Assembly: GCF_002929825.1 (NCBI RefSeq)
Contig: NZ_PJJN01000029.1
Location: 1 to 59,845, forward strand
Direction of reading: 5' to 3'
From: Cryobacterium sp. Y29
GTDB taxonomy: Bacteria > Actinomycetota > Actinomycetes > Actinomycetales > Microbacteriaceae
DNA: 59,845 nt
This document shows positions 1 through 8,108 of this stretch, in pieces (positions within the stretch are counted from its first letter, which is position 1; every line of letters starts with the position of its first letter). The notes beneath the pieces are model-generated. The model was not told where the DNA came from and made no database searches. It was given only the letters and a program-made list of their open reading frames with translations. Made by a program: the position numbers and the translations under genes.

Positions 1-1653
1 CCACTACGGTTATCAACAGCCAGCATTGGCAGCGTAGAAGAAACCACTAATTCCGCTGTCCGAAATGCCCGCGGCAGGTCAAAATTCGCCGGCGTCGACC
101 TGCACCCCGACCGCGTCAGCAACACTGAGATGGGCCTCATCTTCGAAGAGCTCATCCGCCGCTTCGCAGAAGCCTCTAACGAAACTGCCGGAGAGCACTT
201 CACGCCGCGCGAGGTCGTGCGCCTCATGGTCAGCCTGCTCTTCACCGAGCATCCCGACGAAGACCCCGCCCGCTCCCTCACCGTGCCCGGCGCCGTTCGC
301 ACGGTCTACGACCCGGCCGCCGGCACCGGCGGCATGCTCAGCGTCGCCGACGACTACGTACGCGAACACTTTCCCGACGCCTCCCTCACCCTCGTCGGCC
401 AAGAACTCAACGCCGAATCCTTCGCCATCGCCAAAGCCGACATGGTCATCAAAGGCCAAGCCATCGAGAACATCATCTGGGGCGACACCCTCACCCACGA
501 CGGCCACCACGGCAAAACCTTTGACTACGGCCTCTCCAACCCACCCTTCGGCGTGGAATGGAAGAAACAGCAAGCCTTCGTGCAGAAAGAGTACGACCTG
601 CAAGGCTTCGACGGACGCTTCGGCCCCGGCTTGCCCCGTGTCTCCGACGGCTCCCTGCTCTTTCTCATGCACCTCGTCAAGAAGATGCGCCCGAAAGCGC
701 AAGGCGGCGGCCGCGTCGGCATCGTCCTCAACGGCAGCCCCCTCTTCACCGGCGGCGCCGGCAGCGGCGAAAGCAACATCCGTAAATACGTCATTGAGAA
801 CGACCTGCTCGACGCCATCATCGCCATGCCCACCGACCTGTTCTACAACACCGGCATCGCCACCTACATCTGGATCCTCGACAACGACAAACCGGCCAGC
901 CGCAAGGGCAAGGTCCAGCTCATCGACGCCACCGACCAATGGATCAAAATGCGCAGGAGCCTCGGCTCCAAACGCCGCCAGATCACCCCCGAACAAATCC
1001 AGCACATCGTGAAGCTCTACGGACAGTCCTCCAATATTTCCGAAGCGGATGCCGACGCTTCCAAAATTCTCACCATCGCCGACTTCGGCTACACGACGAT
1101 CACCGTTGAACGACCCCAGCAATTCAATTGGGCGCTCACCACTGGGCGCCTCACCTTGGCGCTGACCGCGAAATCGCTCCTACCAGTGGCGGAGGCCGTA
1201 GAAACGGCACTCCTGCCGTTGGTCGAGCGTGCCGAGGACGCCTCAGCCGAACTGGCCGTTTTTGCGAAGCGCATCAAAACGGCCCTAGCAGCCGCCAACA
1301 TCACCCTGACCGCCCCGCAGCTTAAAGCCCTCCTCGCCGGCCTATCTGAGCGGGACGAAACCGCCCCCATCGTCACGGGAAGCAAAGGCCATCCGGTTCC
1401 GGACACCGACCTTCGCGACACAGAGAACGTGCCGCTCGGCGAGGACATTGACGCCTATATTCAGCGTGAAATAGCCCCGCACGTCGAGCATTTCTGGGTC
1501 GACCGCACCAAAGACAAGATCGGGTACGAGATCCCCTTCACCCGCCATTTCTACAAATACGTACCGCCGCGCTCCCTTGAAGACATCGATACTGACCTCA
1601 ACAAACTCGTGGCAGAAATCACTGTCCTTCTCCGGGAAGTTGAGCGCGCGTGA
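1..1653 (+). CDS. hsdM: Type I restriction-modification methyltransferase subunit HsdM (5' end outside window)
   Basis: N6-adenine DNA methyltransferase subunit of a type I R-M complex. The frame is open from the first base of the window; the first internal ATG is at 130. SAM-binding motif I DPAAGTGGML starts 61 residues after that ATG and the catalytic motif NPPFG is about 76 residues further. The block EMGLIFEELIRRFAEAS followed by GEHFTPREVVRLM is typical of HsdM, so the ATG at 130 is not the true start. Upstream of about base 85 the translation (through SVEETTNSAVRNARG) does not resemble the HsdM N-terminal helical domain, so the gene may be interrupted there. The 3' end overlaps hsdS by 4 bases (GTGA), indicating translational coupling. 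Confidence 0.93.
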   Translation, partial: PLRLSTASIGSVEETTNSAVRNARGRSKFAGVDLHPDRVSNTEMGLIFEELIRRFAEASNETAGEHFTPREVVRLMVSLLFTEHPDEDPARSLTVPGAVRTVYDPAAGTGGMLSVADDYVREHFPDASLTLVGQELNAESFAIAKADMVIKGQAIENIIWGDTLTHDGHHGKTFDYGLSNPPFGVEWKKQQAFVQKEYDLQGFDGRFGPGLPRVSDGSLLFLMHLVKKMRPKAQGGGRVGIVLNGSPLFTGGAGSGESNIRKYVIENDLLDAIIAMPTDLFYNTGIATYIWILDNDKPASRKGKVQLIDATDQWIKMRRSLGSKRRQITPEQIQHIVKLYGQSSNISEADADASKILTIADFGYTTITVERPQQFNWALTTGRLTLALTAKSLLPVAEAVETALLPLVERAEDASAELAVFAKRIKTALAAANITLTAPQLKALLAGLSERDETAPIVTGSKGHPVPDTDLRDTENVPLGEDIDAYIQREIAPHVEHFWVDRTKDKIGYEIPFTRHFYKYVPPRSLEDIDTDLNKLVAEITVLLREVERA

Positions 1654-2945
1654 GTGAAAACTCGGCTCTACCGAAGCATGTTAGAAACCTCCCAGACGGG
1701 TGGCGTCATCTCCCGATTAAACGTGTTGCCGACACTTTCAGCGGGGCTGGCTTTCCGATAGATCAACAAGGAGTTACCGACGAAGAAATCCCATTTCATA
1801 AGGTTGCTTCGCTTTCCGGAGCCGATTCGACGGGCTGGATTCACGGCTCCGACGACACAATTTCCAAATCGACTGCGGCTAACCTTCGCGCCCCTCTGCT
1901 TGATTCAGGAACGATTGTGATCGCGAAAATTGGCGCCGCTCTCCTGCTCGGCCGAATTCGCCAACTTGCGCAAAGATCCACCATAGACAACAACATGCTC
2001 GGAATTATTGCCTCAGGTTCGCATGCGCGTTTCCTCTACTTCGCCCTACAGACCTTGGATTTCGCGGCTCTAGTAAATCCCGGTGCAGTCCCGTCGCTTT
2101 CTGACCGGAACCTGCGAATGTGGCCCATCATGCTGCCGCCGGACGCAGAACAGCAACAGATTGCAGCTTTTCTGGATCGGGAGACCGGGCAGATTGATGC
2201 GCTCATCACCAAGCAGGAGCAGCTCGTCGAGACATTGACCGAGCGCCGTCAAGCCGTGATCGCCCAAGCCGTCACCCGTGGCCTAGACCCCACCGTCGAA
2301 GTGAAAGCATCCGGCGTTGATTGGCTCGGCGACATCCCGTCGGGTTGGCGGATTCAGCGTCTAAAACGTTTGGGGTCAACCCAAATCGGGTTAACGTACG
2401 ATCCGGACGACATCGTCGGCGAGGAATCTGGGACGCTTGTACTTCGCTCGGGCAACGTTCAAGGTGGCCAGATTTCGCTTGTGGACAAGGTGTACGTATC
2501 CACTCGTATACCCCTTGCTCTAAGGCTACGGGAGGGCGACATCCTCATTTGCGCACGAAATGGCAGTCGGGCTCTCATCGGAAAGAACGCCAAAATTGGC
2601 CCCGAGCTGGTCGGAGAGACCTTCGGTGCATTCATGTCCGTGCTGAGGTCTGATGTCGGCGACTACCTTCGCTGGGTTCTGAACTCATCGATATTCCAGT
2701 TTCAGATGGGTTCGTTCGTTACCGCCACAATTAACCAGCTAACAAATGGTACTTTGAATAACTTTGAGATTCCCGTTCCTCCTCGCCGCGAACAACTCGA
2801 AATCATCGACTATTTGACTGATGAAACCGTACGGCTCGACGCGCTCGTAGTGAAGGCGCGTCAGGTCGTCGAGGTCCTGAAAGAGCGCCGGCAAGCCCTG
2901 ATCAGCGCCGCGGTGACCGGGAAGATTGACGTGAGGGGTCTCTGA
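1650..2945 (+). CDS. hsdS: Type I restriction-modification specificity subunit HsdS
   Basis: Sequence-recognition subunit that gives target specificity to the HsdM/HsdR complex. The 431-residue protein has the classical two-repeat plan. A first target recognition domain runs to about residue 165 and is followed by a conserved helix (AEQQQIAAFLDRETGQIDAL, then LTERRQAVIAQAVTRGL). A second recognition domain follows from about 220 and ends with the matching helix (EQLEIIDYLTDETVRLDAL, then LKERRQALISAAVTGKIDV). The start is GTG, overlapping the hsdM stop. The middle of each half is more AT-rich and less conserved, as expected for exchangeable recognition domains. No frameshift is visible. The bipartite target cannot be predicted from sequence alone. 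Confidence 0.93.
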   Translation: MSENSALPKHVRNLPDGWRHLPIKRVADTFSGAGFPIDQQGVTDEEIPFHKVASLSGADSTGWIHGSDDTISKSTAANLRAPLLDSGTIVIAKIGAALLLGRIRQLAQRSTIDNNMLGIIASGSHARFLYFALQTLDFAALVNPGAVPSLSDRNLRMWPIMLPPDAEQQQIAAFLDRETGQIDALITKQEQLVETLTERRQAVIAQAVTRGLDPTVEVKASGVDWLGDIPSGWRIQRLKRLGSTQIGLTYDPDDIVGEESGTLVLRSGNVQGGQISLVDKVYVSTRIPLALRLREGDILICARNGSRALIGKNAKIGPELVGETFGAFMSVLRSDVGDYLRWVLNSSIFQFQMGSFVTATINQLTNGTLNNFEIPVPPRREQLEIIDYLTDETVRLDALVVKARQVVEVLKERRQALISAAVTGKIDVRGL

Positions 2946-5900
2946 TGGCGGACCACAACGAGAAGCCGTTCGAAGATGAACTGGTGCAGCACCTGCACGC
3001 CAACGGATGGCTCTACTCCCCCACCAGCACTGGATACGACACGGAACGCGCGCTGTTCCCCGCCGATGTCTTCGGCTGGCTTGAAGATACCCAGCCCGAG
3101 GTGTGGGCTCGGGCGGTGAAGCCCATTGATGCGGCTTCCGTTCAGCAAAAATCACGCGATGCACTGTTGGACCGGCTGGTGAAGTCGCTCGACGCGTCAT
3201 TCGACAGCGTGAACGGGGTGCAGGGCGGCACTCTCTCGGTGCTGCGCCGCGGCTTCAAGGCGACGCCGCTGTCGTTTCGGATGGCGCAGTTTAAGCCGGT
3301 CACCGCGCTGAACCCGAAAACCACCGCTGATTACGGCAAGATGCGCCTGCGTGTGATGCGGCAGGTGTTTTACTCCACATCAAGCAAGAAGAGCATCGAT
3401 CTGGTTCTGTTCATCAATGGGCTGCCGGTCGCGACGATCGAACTGAAAACCGACTTCACACAGAACGTGCAGGACGCGATCTCGCAGTACCGCACCGACC
3501 GCAACCCTAAAGGCGAACCGTTGCTCTCATTCGGGCACCGCGCACTGGTGCACTTTGCGGTGAGCAACTCCGAAGTGTTCATGACCACGCACCTGCAGGG
3601 CCCGGACACGTTCTTCCTTCCGTTCAACAAGGGCAATGACGGGCGGGCCGGCAACCCGGTCAACCCCACAGGGTCAGAAACGGCGTACCTCTGGGAGCGC
3701 GTCCTGCAGAAGGACGCTTGGCTCGGCATCCTCGGGCAGTTCATGCACCTGCAGGTGGAAAAAAACATCGATCCCGTGACGGGCAACCTTGAGAAGAAGG
3801 AGACCTTGCTGTTTCCGCGCTTTCAGCAATGGGAATCGGTTACGCGGCTCATCGAGACGGCCCGGGCCGAGGGGCCGGGGCATCGGTATCTGATTCAGCA
3901 TTCAGCGGGCTCGGGCAAGACGAACTCGATCGCTTGGACCGCGCATCAGTTGTCGACGCTGCACCGCGCCGACGGAAGCAAGGTGTTTAACTCGGTGATT
4001 GTGGTCACGGACCGCACCGTTTTGGACACGCAGTTGCAGGATGCGATCAAGCAAATCGATTCTAAGACCGGTGTTGTCGTTGGTATCGATAGCAAGGTCG
4101 GCGGGTCGAAGTCGAGCAGGTTGGCGGAAGCCCTCACGCACGGCGCACAGATCATCGTCGTAACCATTCAGACGTTCCCGTTCGCGATGGCGGAGCTGGC
4201 CAAGCTGGAGGGTTCCCTCGCGGGACGCAGCTTCGCAATTATCGCCGACGAGGCGCACTCCTCCCAGACGGGAACGACATCGAACAAGGTGAAATCGGTG
4301 CTCAACGCTGATGAGCTTGCGGATCTTGCCGATGGTGGTGAGGTCGACATGGAGGCGCTCCTCGCCGCTGACATGGAATCGCGGGCAAACGCCACGAACA
4401 TCTCTTACTTCGCGTACACGGCCACCCCGAAGGCGAAGACACTGGAACTTTTCGGTCGGTCCGTCGACGGCGGCCTGCCGAAACCCTTCCACCTCTACAC
4501 AATGCAGCAGGCCATTGAGGAAGGCTTCATCCTCGATGTGCTGCGCAACTACACGCCGTACAAGGTGGCATTTAAGCTCGCACACAACGGTCAAGAGTAC
4601 GACTCCGACGGCCCCCTCGTCGAAAAGGCGCAGGCGGTGAAGGAGCTCATGCAGTGGGTTCGCCTGCATGACTTCAACATCACTCAGAAGGTCGCGCTCA
4701 TCATCGAGCACTACCGCGAAAATGTGGCTTGGCGACTGAACGGTAAGGCGAAAGCCATGGTCGTCACCGGGTCACGACGCGAGGTGGTGCGGTACAAACT
4801 CGCCTTCGACGCCTACCTCAAGCGCACCGGCCACACGGATGTTCGCGCTCTCGTCGCCTTCTCCGGCGAGGTACTCGATACGGACCTCGGCCCCGAGAAG
4901 TTCACGGAGACGAGCATGAACCCCGGCCTTAAAGGCCGCTCCCTTCCCGAGGCGTTCAAGACGGATGGCTACCAAGTGATGCTCGTGGCGAACAAGTACC
5001 AGACCGGGTTCGATCAACCGTTACTCGTGGCCATGTACGTCGACAAGAAACTCTCCGGCGTCACGGCGGTGCAGACCCTGTCTCGGCTGAACCGGATGGC
5101 GAAGGGCAAAGACAATACCTTTGTGCTCGACTTCGTGAATGACCCCGAGGTCATTCGGGAGTCGTTTGAGCCCTATTTCAAGGACGCTCGGCTGTCGGCG
5201 GTGTCGGACCCGAACATCGTGCACGACATCAAGGACAAACTTGACGCCCTGCATCTCTACGAAGAGCACGAAGTGGATGCGGCGGCATCCGTCGAGGTTT
5301 TCAAGAAAGGCAACAACGCCCTCGCTGCCGCCGTCGCACCGGGAAAGGACCGGTTCAACAAGCGTTATGACGCCGCGATTGAGGCTGGCGACCATGAAGA
5401 AGTCGACCGGTTGGAGCTATTTCGCAGCGACCTGACCTCATTCATCAACGCCTACGACTTTCTGTCGCAGATCATCAACTTTGAGGATGTGTCGATCGAG
5501 AAGCACGCGATCTTCTACCGAGCCCTTGCGCGCGTGATCAGCGAAAAAACTCGCCGCAGCGCGATCGACCTAACCGGCGTCGCCATGATCGGGTACGGCA
5601 TCAAGAAACAGGGCCAGCAGAACATCAGCCTGACCGGTGACAAGGAATTGGACCCACTCAGCGGCTCCGGGTCCAAGAGCCCCGTCGATCCGGTTCTCGC
5701 GCGTCTTCTCGAGGCCGTGAATCAACTCAACCAACTCTTCGACGGTGATGGCCTCACGGATGCCGACATGATGGGGTTTTATTCCCACGTGAAGGGCAAA
5801 GCATCCGAGAACGAGAGGATCACCATGCAGATCAAGGTGAACAGCGAGCAGCAGTTTCTGGCGAGCCCAGACTTGGGAAGCACGGTCACAAACGCCATCG

Positions 5901-6022
5901 TTTCGTCGGGCACCAACTTCACCGCGATGGTGGCCGAGGCTCTCACCAGCGACGACAAGCTCGCCAAGATCATCGATATCATCGGCCGCGCCCTCTACCG
6001 GGACGAGCGCGAAGCAGCGTAG
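2945..6022 (+). CDS. hsdR: Type I restriction endonuclease subunit HsdR
   Basis: ATP-dependent translocase/nuclease subunit of the R-M complex, 1025 residues, the usual length. Near residue 150-170 there is a PD-(D/E)xK nuclease core: IDLVLFINGLPVATIELKTD, with the ELK catalytic pair. Walker A HSAGSGKT is near residue 319 and the DEAH box (IIADEAHSS) near 434, followed by superfamily 2 helicase motifs such as YTATPKAKT and QTLSRLNRM. The ATG overlaps the last base of the hsdS stop, so hsdMSR form one transcript. All catalytic motifs are intact, so this subunit should be functional; activity of the whole system depends on the unseen hsdM start. Confidence 0.95.
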   Translation: MADHNEKPFEDELVQHLHANGWLYSPTSTGYDTERALFPADVFGWLEDTQPEVWARAVKPIDAASVQQKSRDALLDRLVKSLDASFDSVNGVQGGTLSVLRRGFKATPLSFRMAQFKPVTALNPKTTADYGKMRLRVMRQVFYSTSSKKSIDLVLFINGLPVATIELKTDFTQNVQDAISQYRTDRNPKGEPLLSFGHRALVHFAVSNSEVFMTTHLQGPDTFFLPFNKGNDGRAGNPVNPTGSETAYLWERVLQKDAWLGILGQFMHLQVEKNIDPVTGNLEKKETLLFPRFQQWESVTRLIETARAEGPGHRYLIQHSAGSGKTNSIAWTAHQLSTLHRADGSKVFNSVIVVTDRTVLDTQLQDAIKQIDSKTGVVVGIDSKVGGSKSSRLAEALTHGAQIIVVTIQTFPFAMAELAKLEGSLAGRSFAIIADEAHSSQTGTTSNKVKSVLNADELADLADGGEVDMEALLAADMESRANATNISYFAYTATPKAKTLELFGRSVDGGLPKPFHLYTMQQAIEEGFILDVLRNYTPYKVAFKLAHNGQEYDSDGPLVEKAQAVKELMQWVRLHDFNITQKVALIIEHYRENVAWRLNGKAKAMVVTGSRREVVRYKLAFDAYLKRTGHTDVRALVAFSGEVLDTDLGPEKFTETSMNPGLKGRSLPEAFKTDGYQVMLVANKYQTGFDQPLLVAMYVDKKLSGVTAVQTLSRLNRMAKGKDNTFVLDFVNDPEVIRESFEPYFKDARLSAVSDPNIVHDIKDKLDALHLYEEHEVDAAASVEVFKKGNNALAAAVAPGKDRFNKRYDAAIEAGDHEEVDRLELFRSDLTSFINAYDFLSQIINFEDVSIEKHAIFYRALARVISEKTRRSAIDLTGVAMIGYGIKKQGQQNISLTGDKELDPLSGSGSKSPVDPVLARLLEAVNQLNQLFDGDGLTDADMMGFYSHVKGKASENERITMQIKVNSEQQFLASPDLGSTVTNAIVSSGTNFTAMVAEALTSDDKLAKIIDIIGRALYRDEREAA

Positions 6023-6187
6023 GTCGATATTGGCATGTGGAATCCCCGTGACGGCGGGCCCCGGTTGCCGCGACATGACCAAATACCAGTGCAATACGGC
6101 AATAGTGGCGCGACTAACTTCACCCTGCGCCTTAAGTGCGGAAAGGACCGGCCAACCCGAACTGGTTGGGCTGAACCGTGCCTTCGG

Positions 6188-6643
6188 TTACGAAGCCGGC
6201 GTTGAAAGCTTCACAGCCGACGGCGAAAATGCTCGACCGCCACTCCCAGCGTTATCTGGACCGGTGGCCTCAGCTGGTATCCAACTGTCCTCGTCCGCCA
6301 GAATTGCTCGCACTGTTGCGAATCGTTGCGCCCAGTTGACGAGGTCGGCAAGTTGCATGAGGGTCTCTCCGCGTTGGATCCGGACGAGGCGGTCGTACGT
6401 CATTCCCGGGGGACGCGGCCTCAAGCCGGTGACGAACGCCTCAAGACTCGGGCCGCGCAGCAGCGCTTCCCGAACTGCGTTTGCCACTCGATGTTGCAGT
6501 TGGGCGGCGATGAATCGCGGGTCACTCAGGCTAAATCCCGGCGCCGGGCGGAGCGGTTCACTTGATTTGCCGAATTGTCTGGGGGCGTCTGCCATTGCGC
6601 GCGGTTCATATTTGAACCCGCCTGGTGCCGTAGCTGTTCTCAC
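6188..6643 (-). CDS. Small HTH-like regulator candidate
   Basis: A 151-residue protein starting at GTG. The second half (GMTYDRLVRIQRGETLMQLA, then DLVNWAQRF) has the spacing of a Cro/C1-type helix-turn-helix in which the recognition helix contains YDRLVRIQRGE. The N-terminal 80 residues are Pro/Arg/Ala-rich with no recognised domain. It converges with hsdR and faces an AT-rich intergenic region shared with the other HTH gene. TAATAT stands 6 bases before the GTG, the pattern of a leaderless actinobacterial transcript. A role as regulator of the adjacent R-M or mobile genes is inference. An alternative start is the ATG of MADAPRQF, 16 codons in. Confidence 0.55.
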   Translation of the reverse strand: MRTATAPGGFKYEPRAMADAPRQFGKSSEPLRPAPGFSLSDPRFIAAQLQHRVANAVREALLRGPSLEAFVTGLRPRPPGMTYDRLVRIQRGETLMQLADLVNWAQRFATVRAILADEDSWIPAEATGPDNAGSGGRAFSPSAVKLSTPAS

Positions 6644-6740
6644 CTAATGATATTAGGGGTGAAGGTTGACTGAATTTGTCTACCTTGACGGAATTATTTT
6701 TAATGTAGACATAATTTTGCTCTACTACTAGGGAAATTCC
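6640..6740. promoter_or_regulatory. AT-rich operator/promoter region with inverted repeat TGTCTAC-N21-GTAGACA
   Basis: This stretch is strikingly AT-rich against its GC-rich surroundings. It carries the half-sites TGTCTAC (6677-6683) and GTAGACA (6705-6711) in inverted orientation, and next to the GTG start an imperfect inverted repeat, CACCTAAT-GAT-ATTAGGGGTG. TTGACG at 6685 lies between the half-sites and could serve as a -35 box. The layout suggests an operator for one of the flanking HTH proteins. That is inference; no binding data exist here. Confidence 0.4.
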
Positions 6741-6827
6741 CCGCCTAGGTCTTGAGCCAGAACCCAGCCGATCGTCGGGCTCGCGCATGGAAGGGGTATG
6801 ACACCATTCTCTGACCGCCCAGCCGCT

Positions 6828-7106
6828 TTAGTCGACCACGCCGGGCCACAACGAGGCCTTCAGGCCAAGCTCCAGCTTGGCGAGGGTAGCAATGTCCGGC
6901 CAAGACAGTCCGTTGAGCAGGGCGCCGATGCTTGCGCGGTCAACGCCGGTCTCGCGGGCGACTTCTCGTATGCTGCGACTACCCATAGCACCGCGGAGGT
7001 TCAGCACGAATTGCCGCGCTATTTCGGCGACAGGGTCATTGCTCCGCGTCCCCGGCCAATCGACACACAGCTCGTGTGGGGTGACACGAGATGGGCGCGG
7101 ACTCAT
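6828..7106 (-). CDS. XRE-family HTH protein
   Basis: A 92-residue protein with a Cro/C1-type helix-turn-helix filling residues 28-85: IAEI-like helix 1, then SIREVARETGVDRASIGALL as helices 2-3, then SWPDIATLAKLELGLKASLW. This matches small phage or island repressors and stand-alone XRE regulators. It starts with ATG at 7106. TAGGCT lies 6 bases upstream, the spacing of a leaderless promoter, and no Shine-Dalgarno is seen. It is divergent from the recombinase/transposase pair to its right, so it is placed to regulate that unit. An open frame on the opposite strand also covers this gene, but the HTH signature supports the minus strand. Confidence 0.7.
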   Translation of the reverse strand: MSPRPSRVTPHELCVDWPGTRSNDPVAEIARQFVLNLRGAMGSRSIREVARETGVDRASIGALLNGLSWPDIATLAKLELGLKASLWPGVVD

Positions 7107-7196
7107 AGAACGAGCCTAACCGCCCACATTGGCACGTTCGCCGATTCTACGAATGCTGACATCTGTGCTTTACTCAGTGGCTGTAGCTACGGCCAA

Positions 7197-8108
7197 ATGA
7201 GCGAGAGGGTGCGCGCGACTATGACCAAGTACAAACCCAAGCGCGCGCCCGGTGAATGGGCGCTTATGGAGTCGTTCGTCAAAGACGCGTGCTCTCTCGC
7301 CGCACCGCACACCGCCTATACCGCATCGATGCTCCTGACGGTCACGAGCGCCTTTGCACTGTGGTGCGTCACCAATCAGGGATGGCCATTACAGACCGAC
7401 GTTGTCTTCAGTCGCCTCGCCATCGACTTGTACTGCACCCAGAAGAATTCACCGCTCTCTGAGGGAACGCGGCGCAATTACCGCGCCATCCTGATGCGCG
7501 TCTCTGAGGTTGTCGCGCCGGAAGAACACCCGGAGGCAATGACGCCCCTTGCTCGGAAACGCGTCGCACCTCCGTACACGTCAAAGGAAATGGAAGAATT
7601 TTCGCATTGGGCGCGCGGTCAAGTCACCGATGAAAAACGTCGTCGCGCCATGCTCATGCTTGTGCTCTGCGCGGGTGCAGGACTCAGGCCGAGCGACGTC
7701 AGCACCATCTACCCCGACGACGTTCTCGTCGACGACGCCGGCATCATTCTCACCATCCACGGCACAACCCCCCGCATTGTGCCGCTGCTCCGCCCGTGGG
7801 AAGAATGGATGGTCGCCATCCTGCAACAGGTCCCCGATGACGTGCCTCTGTGGGGTCCCACTAATACCGTTCGGGCGAGCAACCTGCTGTCGAATTTCAC
7901 GCAGTACACGGTGGGCCAGCGCCCCCGCAGTGACCGTCTTCGGGCCACGTGGATTGTTGCCCACCTTCGGGCGGGCACTCGTATCAAAGACCTCACCGCA
8001 GCTCTCGGTGTGGAGAAATTCGAAAATCTTCCACGTTACCTCGAACACGTTCCAGCACCCGATATTGCTTCTTATCGCGCGCAACTTCGCGGGGCGGTCA
8101 ATCAGTGA
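7197..8108 (+). CDS. Degenerate tyrosine-recombinase-like protein
   Basis: A 303-residue protein starting at ATG 7197 (MSERVRATMTKYKPKRAP); the reading frame extends further upstream, but there it lies antisense to the XRE gene. The fold resembles a phage integrase: an N-terminal helical part (SEGTRRNYRAILMRVSEVV), then LMLVLCAGAGLRPSDV with the box I arginine near residue 164, a beta hairpin HGTTPRIVPL, RLRATWIVAHLRAG in the place of box II, and LPRYLEHV with a tyrosine near 281 in the nucleophile position. The box II histidine and the usual LGH histidine are replaced, so catalysis is doubtful. The gene overlaps the following transposase by GTGA, so the two are translated together. Confidence 0.6.
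   Translation: MSERVRATMTKYKPKRAPGEWALMESFVKDACSLAAPHTAYTASMLLTVTSAFALWCVTNQGWPLQTDVVFSRLAIDLYCTQKNSPLSEGTRRNYRAILMRVSEVVAPEEHPEAMTPLARKRVAPPYTSKEMEEFSHWARGQVTDEKRRRAMLMLVLCAGAGLRPSDVSTIYPDDVLVDDAGIILTIHGTTPRIVPLLRPWEEWMVAILQQVPDDVPLWGPTNTVRASNLLSNFTQYTVGQRPRSDRLRATWIVAHLRAGTRIKDLTAALGVEKFENLPRYLEHVPAPDIASYRAQLRGAVNQ

Noticed and set aside
45..58. AACCACTAATTCC shared with the transposase gene near 8323
   Set aside because: A short match without flanking similarity or terminal-repeat structure, most likely chance.
79..1122. 347-codon frame antisense to hsdM
   Set aside because: Gly/Val/Asp-rich composition caused by the opposite strand's codon bias; the sense strand carries clear methyltransferase motifs.
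6798..7196. N-terminal extension of the recombinase-like gene
   Set aside because: It lies antisense to the XRE gene, whose HTH is clear, and the translated extension has no domain; ATG 7197 fits better.
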